From Rotaria macrura (lineage: Eukaryota; Rotifera; Eurotatoria; Philodinida; Philodinidae), in the NCBI GenBank assembly GCA_900239685.1, contig OENT01000199.1:100382-164381 (forward strand): a stretch of DNA of 64,000 nucleotides. Reading direction: 5' to 3'. Below, one piece after another: positions 1 through 12,257 of the stretch (the first letter of the stretch is position 1; every line of letters starts with the position of its first letter). The notes beneath the pieces were generated by a model. The model saw nothing but the letters and a program-made list of their open reading frames with translations, was not told where the DNA came from and did not search any database. The position numbers were made by a program, and so were the translations under genes.

Positions 1-2205
1 AGCACTAGCCAATCATGACGATGATGACGGAAGGGGAACAAGCGCCAGCGAGATGAAGGGGGGGGGGAAGGGGGAGAAAAAGAAAAAATTCATCATCTGG
101 CTCCCTCCAACATACACACGCACTATTTTGTCGAGTGGTACCTACTTGAAAATTCCATAGGCAAAAATGGAAAAAAAATCGCTAATTACAATTCGAAGAA
201 ATATATAGATATATTTCCTTAAATACCCGATGTTTTATTATTTATCTCATTCCCATGTGTTATTGATATGAGTCCAATCAGTTGAGTATTTAGTCTGTAC
301 AGGTGAGAAGTACTCTTGTGTCTTAACGCATTTCATTCGACAACGACTAATTACATGTCGACAAATAAACATCGAGTGAAGAAGAAGAAAAAAAACGCAA
401 GAAGGTACTTGTCAATGTGATGATGGATTCTCTAATCGTTTAATAGGCAAGATAGCTAGCTTGTCAAAATAAAGAATTCACTCGAAAAAAATAATAATGT
501 TTGTCCTCTTGAACAATGTTAAAGTATATCGAAATAATGAAGCTCATATAGAACAAAACAAAAACGACTGATTATTAACTTGATTATGCAAAAGTATAGC
601 ACACAAAGAAAAATAATTAAACATGACTTTCAGGCAACTTGTATTCAATTTCCATCACGAACATATATATATGTATAAATATACTAATAGAACTTATTAA
701 TTGTATGATAGATGGCTGATGCTTTCCGTTTTCTTTCTGATGTGACAAATGCATAAGCCCGCCTCTCATACAAGTCGATTTCCGTATGTATATTGCAATA
801 CATGAAATCACTACATTTCAAAATTGAACAGAGGGAGGGTAAGAGATTGAATAAAGATAGAATATGCTGGACGCCACTTTTCTTTTTAGTTTTTTCTCTT
901 TCGTCGATCTCCCGTCGAGTGCGCTATATTTTGCGAGTGGCTTAGCATCGATCTAGAGACACGTGTGTATAACAATTGCATAACCCCATAGGATGACGAC
1001 GAAATATATTTAACAAGTAGCTACTTGAATCAATTGCTTTTTTTTTCTCCTTATGATTATGAATGTTGAAAAGAAAAAGAGAAAAATTTTTTCTATCTTA
1101 ACTAGCTTCAATTATCACTGTGTTTTGCTTCTTGTTTGTCATTGTTTTTGTCAAATGAAGAAAAAGAAAAATGTAATTACGTACATAGGTAAATTAAAAT
1201 TGTATTCATAATGCCACCTACCTATCGATGTATATAAATATACTTGCATAATTAATTGATGCTAGAAAAGAAAAACTGTGAACAACAACAACGACAATAG
1301 TAAAATATATTGACCTAAACGTTCTATTGTATATACTATTAGTGAGAAGAAGATGCAGAATAATGAAACAAATCTATTCTAATGGTTGTTTGACTTTTTT
1401 CTTTCTTTTACTTCTTCTCTTCAATTTACTTGGTTTACTTGTGTTTTAAGTGTTTCTTTGTCTTTCGGGCATTGTGTCTTTATTTTAAAAATGATTCGCC
1501 GCAGGCAACAAGGTGTATTATATATTGAATGAAACACAAGGAAGAAGAAAATAAACCATTTTAGCAAGAAAATAATTTGCTTTTTGTTCTTAATTCCATC
1601 AAAGCAAATGAGAAAGCATCATCATTGAAATCGCAACACTTTTCAATTATGATTAACACGTGCTAACAAACTATTGCGTCAGTGATTTATTCGAGAGAAG
1701 AATTCATGATTTTTTTCGTATCGTTCCTTTTAGTTTTACATTCTTAAACTGCTTGGTTTATTACTACGATCAAATATTGACATATGCAATATGCGAAACG
1801 AGACAGAGAGATGATGACATTTTTTTTCTTCTCTCGTCCCAGTTCTATTTTGCTTTCATTTGGTTGTCGTTGTGCCAACATTTCATCCACTTGTTGTCTC
1901 TATCCAGCTGCGACTACCACTTGAAATTGACATTGAGAGTGTAGACTCGTTTGGGTCTCGGACGGCAACGATGATGATTGAATTTAACATGCAAATAGAA
2001 TTAGTCATATCCAATAAAAGAAAGAAAAAGAAAATCTTCGATAAAGACTTATTTTTTTTTCCTCTAAAAAAAAAAACAATTGGCCAAAACACAATAAGAA
2101 GAAAATTGCACGACAAAAAGAAAAAAAAGAACGACAAAAAGAAAGAATGTATGAATCAAAATAGAATAGTCTTTTTTTTTTTCGCTTTCTAGAAATAATT
2201 TTTAA
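1..2205. other. Non-coding intergenic DNA
   Basis: No supportable exon was found here. The stretch is AT-rich, with a G-rich run at about 60-80 and many A and T homopolymers between 1.9 and 2.2 kb. The open frames near 1660-2190 are built from low-complexity Lys/Phe runs and have no domain or splice context. It lies downstream (3') of the minus-strand homeobox gene, so part of it may be that gene's 3' UTR or flanking regulatory DNA. Confidence 0.6.
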
Positions 2206-3269
2206 TTAACGTGGTTCATGTTTAAGTAAATGTAGTGGTGGATGATGATGTAAATGATGTGCATGATGAAGACGTTGATGTGTCGATGGAATTTGTACTT
2301 GTGGATGAAACATATTCGATTGTATTTGTGAATGATGTTGATGTGGATTATTTGTTGACATGGGCTGTTCATCTCCACTATCAACACAATTATTTCCACC
2401 TTTTTCTTTCGTTGCTTTCTTTGTTTTATATCGATGATTTTGAAACCATATTTTAACTTGAGTAGATGTTAAATTTAATGAATGTGCTAGTTGATCACGA
2501 TCTTGAGCATTTAAATATCGATTTTTATCGAAGCGTTTTTCAAGTTCCATAACTTGTTGTTGCGTAAATAGAACTCGTCGTTTACGTTTAGGTGCAAATG
2601 CAAACGGATGATAAGCAGATTTCAATGGATCGATCATAGCCGATGCCGATTGATACATATCGTATTGTGATGGATTTTGTCCAGTTAGTAAACGTGTCAC
2701 TAAATATTCGTAAAAATCGATATCGAATTTTATTTATACGATGAACAAAAACAAAAATAAACATCGTTATTACTTGCAAATCTTGGATCCGTACAATGTG
2801 TTGGTTGATACCATGAATTAGTTGATGTATTGTTTGTTGTTGTCGGTGTTGGTGATACTGCATTTTGTTGCATGGTATTATTTGTTACCGATGGACGATA
2901 AGATGGTTGACAAAGATAATCAGAATATGTACGAGCTTGACTTGAAAAATAAGATGTTGCTGCATCCGAATAGAATGGATATGGTACACCTGTTGGTGAA
3001 AAATGACTTGCAAATGAATTTTGATATATCGTTGGATCAAACGATGACAATTGAGATTTTTTCATATTATTATTATTTGCTGAATATGTTGAACAACCAT
3101 CATCGAATGTTGGAAAAAATGAATCGTATGTTGTTGATGATGGTAACGATGATATGGTTGATAGATTTGGTGTTGAATCATCGACATTATTTGATGATGA
3201 TGTTTGTTGTGGAACATTGCTTGATATAGGTGTTGATCGTGATGGTGGCGATGATGAATCGTATGACAT
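2206..3269 (-). CDS. Nkx2-1: NK2-class homeobox transcription factor, NKX2-1/scarecrow-like
   Basis: A DNA-binding developmental transcription factor acting in the nucleus. Two exons: 3269-2774 and 2699-2206 (donor GTAATA, acceptor TTTAG), giving 329 residues. The homeodomain spans about residues 203-262 with Leu16, Phe20, Trp48, Phe49 and Asn51 in place. It has Tyr54 (motif WFQNHRYK), the hallmark of the NK2 class. The exon junction gives WYQP...DPRFAMTRL, which resembles the WYG..PDPRF segment N-terminal to the homeodomain in NKX2-1/2-4; this points to the NK2.1 subfamily. The N-terminal half is Ser/Thr/Asn-rich and the C-terminus His/Gln/Pro-rich. The usual N-terminal tinman (TN) motif was not seen. 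An in-frame stop lies just upstream of the ATG. NK2 class is secure; the subfamily is likely. NKX2-2 or CEH-24-like is the alternative. Confidence 0.88.
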
Positions 3270-3475
3270 GATATTGGACTATCCTGAAACATGTTTCGTA
3301 GGTGTCTGGTTTTTGTTAGGATAGAGAGATTACTATCAATATTATTATTAGTGTTTTTTTTAAAGGATGATTTGTTGTATGAATATTATTGAAAATAAAA
3401 AGTGACGATAAAGAAAGAAATGAAATGCGAGAAGAAAAGAGAGAAAGAAGAATTGGCCACTTACCGTGTTCGAAC
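3270..3475 (-). promoter_or_regulatory. Possible 5' UTR intron of the homeobox gene
   Basis: On the minus strand a good donor (CACG|GTAAGTGG, exon end near 3465) is followed by an acceptor (GTTTCAG) near 3283, about 14 bases before the homeobox start codon. This would be a 5' UTR exon plus an intron of roughly 180 bases. It is inferred from splice signals only. Confidence 0.3.
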
Positions 3476-5015
3476 GAAGGCGTGCGGGATGAGAGATGCT
3501 CTGAGAAGGCTCTCAGAAGGCTTTCGAGATCGATTGAAGAGGTTCGACTCCACTCACGACACGGGCAAATATGTGCGTGTGTATATGTGCTACTTATTCG
3601 TTCTCACTCTTTTTCTCTCTACTTTTTTTCTTTTTCTTCACGAATACAAACGAAGACAAAAGAGACCTCTTGTCTACGTATTGAGAATAATCATTTCCTT
3701 TCTCTTTCTTGTTCTCTGGTTTCCTTTTTTCTATTTCTCTTTCTCTCTTACATTCTTTCATTATTTATTGGCCAACCCATGCATAGATTCTTATTGGTTG
3801 AATACAATATTAGAGACGAAAAGGAAAAAGAAAAATCTCTGATGATGCTTATCAAAGATTGTAAATCAACAGTAACAGAGATTTTTTACACATGGGTGAC
3901 AATTAGTCTTCTCATAGATTGATTATTTCTGAGACTGATGTGTGGAGAGAATACTTCAGTTGAATCATAAAAATAAAATCATATCGATATGTATATACCA
4001 TATATAAATACATAAATTCTCATCGAAGTCAAATAACAAATGAGTCCTATAATTGATTGTTATTATACATATGTATGATTAAAACCCCTGCCGAGACAAA
4101 AAATATAAAAGTGAAATAAGTATTCGGATTATGTCTTTTTCTTTTTATAATTGTTTATAACAAAGTAAGATATATTTAACAAAAATCCAAAACTAATTTT
4201 CAATCATGACTAATATCAGAATAGTTTAATAGAGTAACCTTTTATTAAACAAAATGATTGCTCGAGGACATATTTGCCCAATTTTTTTTCTTTATCGTTC
4301 TGTCTGTTTCTATAGAGATATATACCACTCGGATTTCCTTGCCCCATTTTTATTTTTTTCAATAATACAAACGAATAGAATGGGAAGAAAAAGAAACTAG
4401 AAGAGATAGTGTATTTTGTTTTCTTAAGTGTTTATGTTTATAAGACGAGTATTCGACACAAAAAAAAAAATAATTCTCGAACGTTCTTTTGGTTCTCGTT
4501 TTTTAAAAGGTTTCAATCTTCAACTAGAATTCTCTTATGCATGTTATTCTTTTTCTTAATGATTTGAATAGATATAGTGTAGTCTACTATATAGGATCCT
4601 GTTCTCTGTATTTATATGCATATGATTGAAGACGAATATGATGTTCATAGAAAAAACAAATACTTGAAGCGAAAAGCAAAGAGCACTCGGCTATGTGAAG
4701 ATGTATAGTCTGATCTTCATCATTATGTGAACCTAAGAGAAGTTTTCCCTGTCTTTTTTTCTTTTTGAAATAAATGGTATCCAGTTTCAATGAAAAGATT
4801 CTTTTTCTTTTTCTTTTTCTATATATCTCACATCACAGCAATACTACTTCAAGAGCAGTAAAGCGGTGAACTACTTAGAGAATCAGTCAGTTTTATTGGC
4901 GGTATATATCGTATAGATCAAACGATATGTGTATCGTTAGAAGCGATATAACTACAGCAACAGCATGATTCTTCACTTTGATACTATTGAGACTATGAAA
5001 GAAGCAAAAATTTAA
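3476..5015. other. Non-coding intergenic DNA
   Basis: Pyrimidine-rich and A/T-rich tracts, with no exon that can be joined to a neighbour. The open frames at 3389-3922 are Ser/Phe/Arg low-complexity readings of TTTCTC repeats. It separates the homeobox gene from the next minus-strand gene. Confidence 0.55.
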
Positions 5016-7515
5016 CTAAACATGAACAATAATCAAGACAATGAGAAGAATGATGACAACGAAAAAACAGACAAAAAGAAGAATAATAATTATACAAATT
5101 GTTTGTGTATTTAATGTAAAATTTCTATAATTATTATATGAATGATTATTCATATTTGACGATTCTATTGTTCGTTGTTGACAACATGGAAAACAATAGT
5201 AACAAGTTTTTTTCTTTTGAATTTCATCATTATGATTGGAATTAATTGTTGATGGTATTGAAAGAGATGATGATTCTGCCGACGACAATATTCTAATGGG
5301 TGTGTTTGTTTGATTAGTAATTGGATCAATTTGTTTAGATGAATTTTCTTGTGTCACTAATCGTGATGGGAAAGTGCGTACGATTGTTGGACGAAGAAGA
5401 TTTTGTGCGAATATTGGTGGTCTTGGTATTCGTGCAAACTAGAATATTGACAAGATTTTCTAGACATTTATTAATTAAAGTAAATTATGCATGTTCAATG
5501 AGAAGTATGTTTTACTTAGATTATTACTTACAGTTAGCGAAGATTCGTTGATGTTATATGAAGTACTTAGTTTCTTTTTTTGTTTCAATGATGATTAAAC
5601 AAATTGTCTATTCAGATAATGATGTACTTGAAAAAGAGAAGAAAAAAAAAATACTTATTCTCGTGAAATTCCATTTATCTATTGTCGATCTAGAAAAAAC
5701 ACAAAGTACTGAGAAGAAGAGATATAAAATGTTGATCTAGGTACGAGAAATTTTCATCAATATTTTACAAGATTCTTTTTGAAAATTTTTACAATCAAGA
5801 ATAATAATTATGATCATTGTCATCTATCTAAAATAGTCAAATTTTGAGACAGTGCATAAGTTTTTTCTAGTACTTTCAAAAGAGTTAGTATACTACGGTG
5901 GAAAGTAACATTGTGACATGTGTGAAAAATATTCTCGGTAAATTGGATTGAAAAGAGTATTTCATATGTCACAATTCGTTTTACATTGTACTTTGGTAAA
6001 GTTCAACAGAGCAAAAGAAAAAGAAACCGATGATTTCTTCAATCGAATAATATCAAGCAAAAATTTACAATTCAAAAATCTATTCGTATATATTCAACAA
6101 TTATAGGGTTTATTATGAACTCTTTATTCGACAATCTGAACGAATGACTTTCGTTAGGTGACGATGAACGATTGTTATTTTCATAGGGTTTGAAATCAAA
6201 TCCGTTATTCAACAAAGCAAATCGAATTTTTCAAAATTGAACATATTTTTTAATATTGTAGTAGTGATTCATAAACATTGATCAAATCAGTCATTGAATT
6301 AGTTTTTGTTCTAAAAATAGTAAAATTAATTTTCAATAACCTGAGAGAGATTTTTCATACGAAGAAAAGTAATAGTGATGTTTTCTGACATAAGAAAGAA
6401 ATTCGTTAAATGATTCCATAATATTACGAATGAAAAAAAAAAATTTTTAAAAGTAATAAATGTTTTTTAACAGTTTTCTATTTGTCTTGCATAATAATTA
6501 ACTTAATTATTTCTTTAGAATATATCTTGAATGATAGTTTTACAATTAATTTGCATTTATCATATATTCGACGAAGTGTCACACTGGTGGGATGTGAAAG
6601 TCAGAATTTCGGCAAGTCGTTCTCTCGAAGACACAACTATGTTGAACTATGAATATCTAAGTTCATTCAAAAAGTGCGCTTTACTAAATAGTTGTAGTTT
6701 ATGATGAAGACTTTGGATTCTCTTACTTATACTACTGAAAAACCTGACAATCCAAGTGTCAAGTATGTATTCACGTTCAAAAATGAACACTGACACAAAA
6801 TTCTACTGTGAAACAGCTGCAATAAAATTATATTTTTATTGTATTAATTTTCTAACATCGAGAATGTGATGCTCTTATTTTTAGAGATTCTGTTAATATC
6901 AGTGTTAAACGTGTGAATGTAAGGAGCAGCTGTCACATTGTATCAATCATACGATCGAGATTATTCTATTTCAGAATAAAGATCTATTGAAAATTTTTAC
7001 AAAGATTTCTGTTAAAATTAACTAAACTCTAGTCTTATATCATATATTTATGTTTTGTTTTCGGACGCTAGTATCACATATTTCATACATTGAACATCAA
7101 ATCATCTCTTCAATGCAAAATAGTTACGTAGATTTAATTTACAATAGTTTTGAACGATAAAAAATTTTTCGCTCCATTGAAATCTATGAGACAAATGATT
7201 CCATTTTTATTTAATTTAGTTCATCGATTAAATTTCTAATTTAATTCATATGTTATTCTATTGGATCAGTAGATTGTCTGTCGTGTATACTTAATTGAAA
7301 CTAAAATTCTTACTGGTAGCTGAGTATTCGATGTAGATATAGGTTGAATAGTAGAAGTCGATTGATTTGAACGTAGATTATTGGGTGTTGAATATTGAAT
7401 TGATTTAAATAAAACGTTCGGTCGTACTTGTGAAACATTAGGATTCATAAAACTTATTGATTTACTTATTTTGTGATGTGACACTCTCTCTCTTCTATAT
7501 TCGAATTTATTATTT
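5016..7515 (-). CDS. Small single-pass membrane protein (5' end not found)
   Basis: Unrecognised. The best-supported exon is 5438-5016, in phase 0, preceded by an acceptor (TATTCTAG). It encodes a Pro/Arg-rich then Ser/Asn/Thr-rich segment, a Cys cluster (CYYCFPCC) and a C-terminal hydrophobic span of about 25 Ile/Leu/Val/Phe residues before the stop. That suggests a tail-anchored or single-pass protein with a Cys-rich, possibly palmitoylated, juxtamembrane patch. Two upstream pieces join in phase: a 42-base exon 5573-5532 (donor GTAAGTAA) and a longer one about 7515-7314 (donor GTAAGAAT). Both end in phase 0 and share the Ser/Asn/Thr-rich composition. Together about 220 residues are visible. 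No start codon in a convincing context was found, so more 5' exons may exist. The 5438-5016 exon is likely real; the upstream exons are plausible. Confidence 0.45.
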
Positions 7516-10500
7516 CTTTTTGAAAATATAAAATTTATATCTAGTACTTATTAGACATCCAACTGTGTACTCTCTGAATACAGTCAACTAGAGAAAAACA
7601 AAATATATGATTTTTATTTTGTCCTTGAAAACAACGATGTTAATTTGAATAGTTGACTTTTATACTGTGACCTTAGTAACTATTAGTATGTGACTCGATC
7701 AATGGTTAGTTCTATGAGTCATAAGTATTTATCTCAAATATACTATTCATTAATTGCCGTTTAATATTCGACGAAAATATACCTATGGTTAATGTTGCCG
7801 TTTTTTGTTTAGTGCATGTGACGTAGGCATACTAATCAACTGAGTTTTATTCGTAGGTATGTATAGCTTTTTTTTCCATAGCTTGAACACGATAGGAGTC
7901 TCGATGAATAGAGTGATTTCTCGACGAAAACAATATTCAACTACTACTCCCCCTATTCGATTTAGGTGTATAGTAATAATACACAATAGAAAAGTTTCAT
8001 TCTCCGTCTATCTACAAAAAGTCAACATTTGTAGTATACCAGTTATAACAAGTGTTCGATCCGCCTCAAAAGTATTTCTACGTTGGTACTTGACTTTTTC
8101 TGAGTGTAACAGGAATATTGGTTTTGAGACTTGAAAGAATATTTCTGAAGCATCATCATATATGCTATGTTATAGAGAAGTCGACTATTTCGGTACTTCT
8201 GTGATAGAAGTACTTGTTCAGTTCGAATCTAGAACGAAAACATCATTTTTCCACTTCATACGGTAAATGACACTCGTACTACAAGTTTTTCATTATTTTA
8301 TTCATCGATTAGACGGCGTGCTGAAACATTTCAAATGAATTAGTCTTTATATTTTTGTAATGTAGTCTTCTAAAATCTAGATACAAAACTCAATAATTAA
8401 AATCTTTTTGAATGAAAAGTACATTGAAGGATTATTAGTAACTATGTGAATGATGAAGAAAGAATATTTTTACATACAAGATCATTTTTTTGCTATAATT
8501 TTGTTAGATTGTTCTCCGACTAGGGAACTTACAGATCACTTTTTTCTGCTTTCGATTCCGTTGAGAAAAATAAACATGTCATAGATCAATGTTTGAAATT
8601 ATCGTTTCAGTAGAAGAACATGATAATCTGTTCACCGTATACGTTTTTTAAAAACAACACAACTATATTGATAGATAGATCTGGATTTTTCTGAATTATT
8701 ACTCGTCTTGTTTAAGATCATACTTGAATAGATGTAAATTCGCTTGCCATAATATGTTTTGAATATCAAGACAATGATGATTGTATTCTATAATTTTTAT
8801 TGTACGAAAAATTGAAACACTATAATCAACAGCTGTTCGAGCGAATCTATTTTGTTGGATTGCAAAGGTTTTCCTGACTTCTTTCGCATGAATGTAAATG
8901 TAAATGTTGAGTCATTATGCTATACATTACATAGCGGAAGAAAACATAAAAGTCAATACACATTGATGTGAATGTCGAGTCTGATAAGAATGAATTAGTT
9001 CATTTAGGAAATATTCTATTGGGATTTGATACACAAATAGTATGTACGATACATTTGATAACAAGACTTTTCCTTACAAGAACAATTGTTCATAGTCAAT
9101 ATCTATCTTATAGACATTGATGAATACTGGTCTTATTCGACATCTCGTGATGAACATGGAACAGGATGTAACTGATTTATCTTTTAACAAAAACGCAAGA
9201 CGGAATCCGTTTGTTAATTCATATGTTTAACAACGTTTCTTGTCTATTATACCTATATTTCTTTCATGCGAACGTTAATGGACATAGAGTGGTTTTTAAC
9301 AAGTGAATCCATCAACAGAACATTTTCATACTGTCATCGTAGTGTCTGCAATTAATCGATTACTGAATAGTGCTGTTTTCATCTTCATTTCATAATGTTT
9401 TGCAAGTGGACTATGAAACTTACGTTGTTCAAATAGAATAGACTACTCCAACATTCTAGGGAAGATTTGTATTTGAAAATTTTGAACAATATAAACTTGG
9501 AATATCATGTTCACAATAACTGTTTTACTGAGTGTTAGAATTTGATTCGTTGTATTGTTTTATAAAAAGTCGAATGTTGACTCTAATTCACTAGAGTAAT
9601 GTTTGCCACTATTAGAATTAGTCTTCATATTCACAGATTCTTCGTTGTTAACTTATTCGTTAGATAAAGAATAGCATGTTATGGATAGCTTGTGTGATTG
9701 TTTGTCTCGTTACAAAATTAAACTCGTAACTGCCGTACATTTTGAAACTGTTCATGATTATATAGAAGACAATGATTTTAGACTATTTTTAAAAATAGTA
9801 CGAGAGATTTCAGTGAAATTTTAACTCTCAAATTTAGAATTAGTACTGGTAGAACTTCAACGATGATTCTCTCTAACAAGTATTATCTATTCTTGCACAA
9901 AATCTTAAACTGATGTATGAAGAATTTTCATTTAACATCCCTAAGTGTACCGTGCTAGTTTCCCGTCGATTTAAATCTATAGTTAAGTTAACTGTAAAGA
10001 TGTAGGCGTCAATTTTTACCGTTGCTTACTTTTTGTTTTGCATCATTTCTTTGAAATAATTGTATAACATCATGTAGAATTTGAAAACAGTCAGCAATTT
10101 TTAAATTTATAATGAATGATATCATTGAGTCAAATTTTTACTTTCAGTATCAATCAGCGTTTCGTTCGATGCTAATCTCTCGATATCTAAAACGTCAAGT
10201 CATTTTACAAGATTTTCCAAGACCTCAAAATCTCATCTTGTGAATTTGTCGTCTTCTAGAATGCATGAACTATTTCGTTCTATAAGCAGTTCTGCTCAGT
10301 CAATTAACCAGTCAGACTGTCCTACTTGAAATGAAAACTATTTCGGGTTCTGTACGGAATCAATAGCCGTTGACCGTATTATGATTGGTATTCGTCTGAT
10401 ATGTTCGTTGAATAATACTATACATCTATGATTGTTTCTCTTTGCATTCACATACATGAAAAAGTTATATTGATTCGTAAACACTGAACGAAACTGATGA

Positions 10501-10901
10501 TTTATTATAATTATTTATATTTTGTACATTTTACATCGAAAAAGAACGTAGACGATTTGTTACACAGAAAATCGGAGAAGAAATCTATTATGACGATTGA
10601 ACTTCTTTCAGATAAATATTTGCACATGTAAAGAATACTTTCTTCTCTTCCGGTTGTTTTATTTGATCTGATACGCATTATATTACCTTCCTTCGGAAGA
10701 TTTTAACTGCTATCTATGTAAAACACATGAAAGGAAAAGGAAAAGGAAAAAGAAAACTATTAATCACAATATTCAATAAAGTCCTTTCAAAATATTGAGT
10801 TACAATGATGAGAAAAAGTATTTGAATTTCTTTAAAGTATCATCGAAATTTTCTTTTTCTTTTCTTTCATAACTGAATGAAATTGTTGCCATTTTCTTTT
10901 T
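7516..10901. other. Gene-poor intergenic DNA
   Basis: About 3.4 kb of AT-rich DNA with short open frames only. I saw no domain, no chain of exons and no clear repeat. An A/G-rich microsatellite-like patch (GGAAAA units) lies near 10735-10755. Confidence 0.5.
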
Positions 10902-12257
10902 CTATGATGAAGAAACTGGCTTTCGATTCGTTGGCCTTGAAATATGTAATGAGTTTTGTCTTGGTATACGAGGTTGAAACAGTACTTGAAATGTTTTCGT
11001 ACGAATCATTGAACTTGTCATTAATAGAATAGGAAAATGTGAACAATGATGAATGATTTCTAATAGATCTAATATAAGTGCTAAATTATTCGTTGAAATA
11101 TGTTGACCATGGATACTTGTCCACACACCTAAGAATCCAACAGGTGATGTTAGAATAACAAATGATATACTTGAAAGAAGCATATAAAGTATAACACTTC
11201 GTTCTCTCCAATCATAATTCTTCGATGTACCTAGACGAATTCGACGTTGATAAGCACGACGTTGTAAACCAAATATTAATGTTATATTTGTTGATACAAT
11301 CAATATTGGCAAGACTAAATTATTTAAACCAATATTTTCAATAAATAATAGATTCGTCAATGAAAATTTATAACCATATATATTATAATCTGCATTATCA
11401 CATGAAAATAATATGACTTGATTAAATAATTTAAAAAAACAGTATGATACATTATATGGATAAAAAAGAAATGGATGATCATAAATAATAACCAATAAAA
11501 CAATAATTAGTATTATGATGCATGCACGCCGTCTTGTTATGAAACAACGTCGATCTATTGTCCAAACTTTTAAGTTACGTTCGATGCCTAACACAATTAA
11601 AATACACATGATCTGATTGTACGAATAAACTCTTGAAAATTATCCTCACGATATTCGTCTCATGTCTTCATGTACTAGACAGGTGCGTTTTCTAAAGTTT
11701 ACGCTTTTAGATACATCCAAATAGTTCAAGAGTATTCATAAATTGATATTCATGTTTATCATTCGACACGAAATATCTTTAAGTGAAACTTTTAATATTC
11801 GATGTATTTCGATTCTCTATAATTGTTTATCATACATATCATGTTTAGAGATATTCTCTCTCTCTCTCTCTCTCTGTGTCATATTTTTCGACAGTCTCAA
11901 TGCATACTACGCGATTCAAAGGAAAACGTTCTTCTTACCAAGTGCACAAAGACATGCGTACGATGTATTTTCACTCGTCATTGTTAAAAACCATGTTATT
12001 GAACAAACAAAATACGGTTGTTGAATGTAGAAAAATATAATATGTACAAAATATTCTGCAATTAATTTAACAATATCAGCGATTGATAAAGCTATTATAA
12101 ATACAGCATATGGAGTATTAAAGAGTGATTTTGAACGACAAAAAATCAGACATAAACAAAGATTAAGTATAGTACCAATTATTGCTAACAAGCCACCAAA
12201 AATGAAAAATGACGTGATTACATTGACATTAGCCCTGTCATGACATGATGAATTCAT
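10902..12257 (-). CDS. Divergent rhodopsin-type (class A) GPCR
   Basis: A seven-transmembrane receptor for an unknown ligand at the plasma membrane. Exon 1 (12257-11939) encodes a short extracellular N-terminus (with an N-glycosylation site, NSS), TM1, TM2 and most of TM3. Exon 2 (11629-10902) encodes the end of TM3 through TM7 and a basic tail. The donor GTAAGAAG and an acceptor ending CAAGAG keep phase and give 348 residues, a normal class A length. The DRY motif is replaced by ERN, and NPxxY by HFPIL. The segment between the TM3 cysteine and ERN is about 14 residues longer than usual, so the junction may be wrong by a few codons. It most resembles the peptide/FMRFamide-like orphan receptors common in spiralians. 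Its neighbourhood is otherwise empty. A decaying copy cannot be excluded. Confidence 0.7.
11855..11877. repeat. (CT)n microsatellite
   Basis: A short CT dinucleotide tract inside the single intron of the GPCR gene. On the gene's strand it reads (GA)n. Confidence 0.8.

Noticed and set aside
1660..2192. Overlapping open frames on both strands
   Set aside because: Low-complexity Lys/Phe readings of A and T runs with no splice or domain support.
2235..3229. Plus-strand and other-frame ORFs opposite the homeobox gene
   Set aside because: They are shadows of the real minus-strand exons, with His/Met/Tyr-rich nonsense composition.
3389..3922. Two long plus-strand frames
   Set aside because: They translate TTTCTC and GAAAGA repeats; the two frames overlap and neither has a domain.
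7859..8134. 91-codon plus-strand frame
   Set aside because: No domain or splice context, and no signs of coding composition beyond being open.
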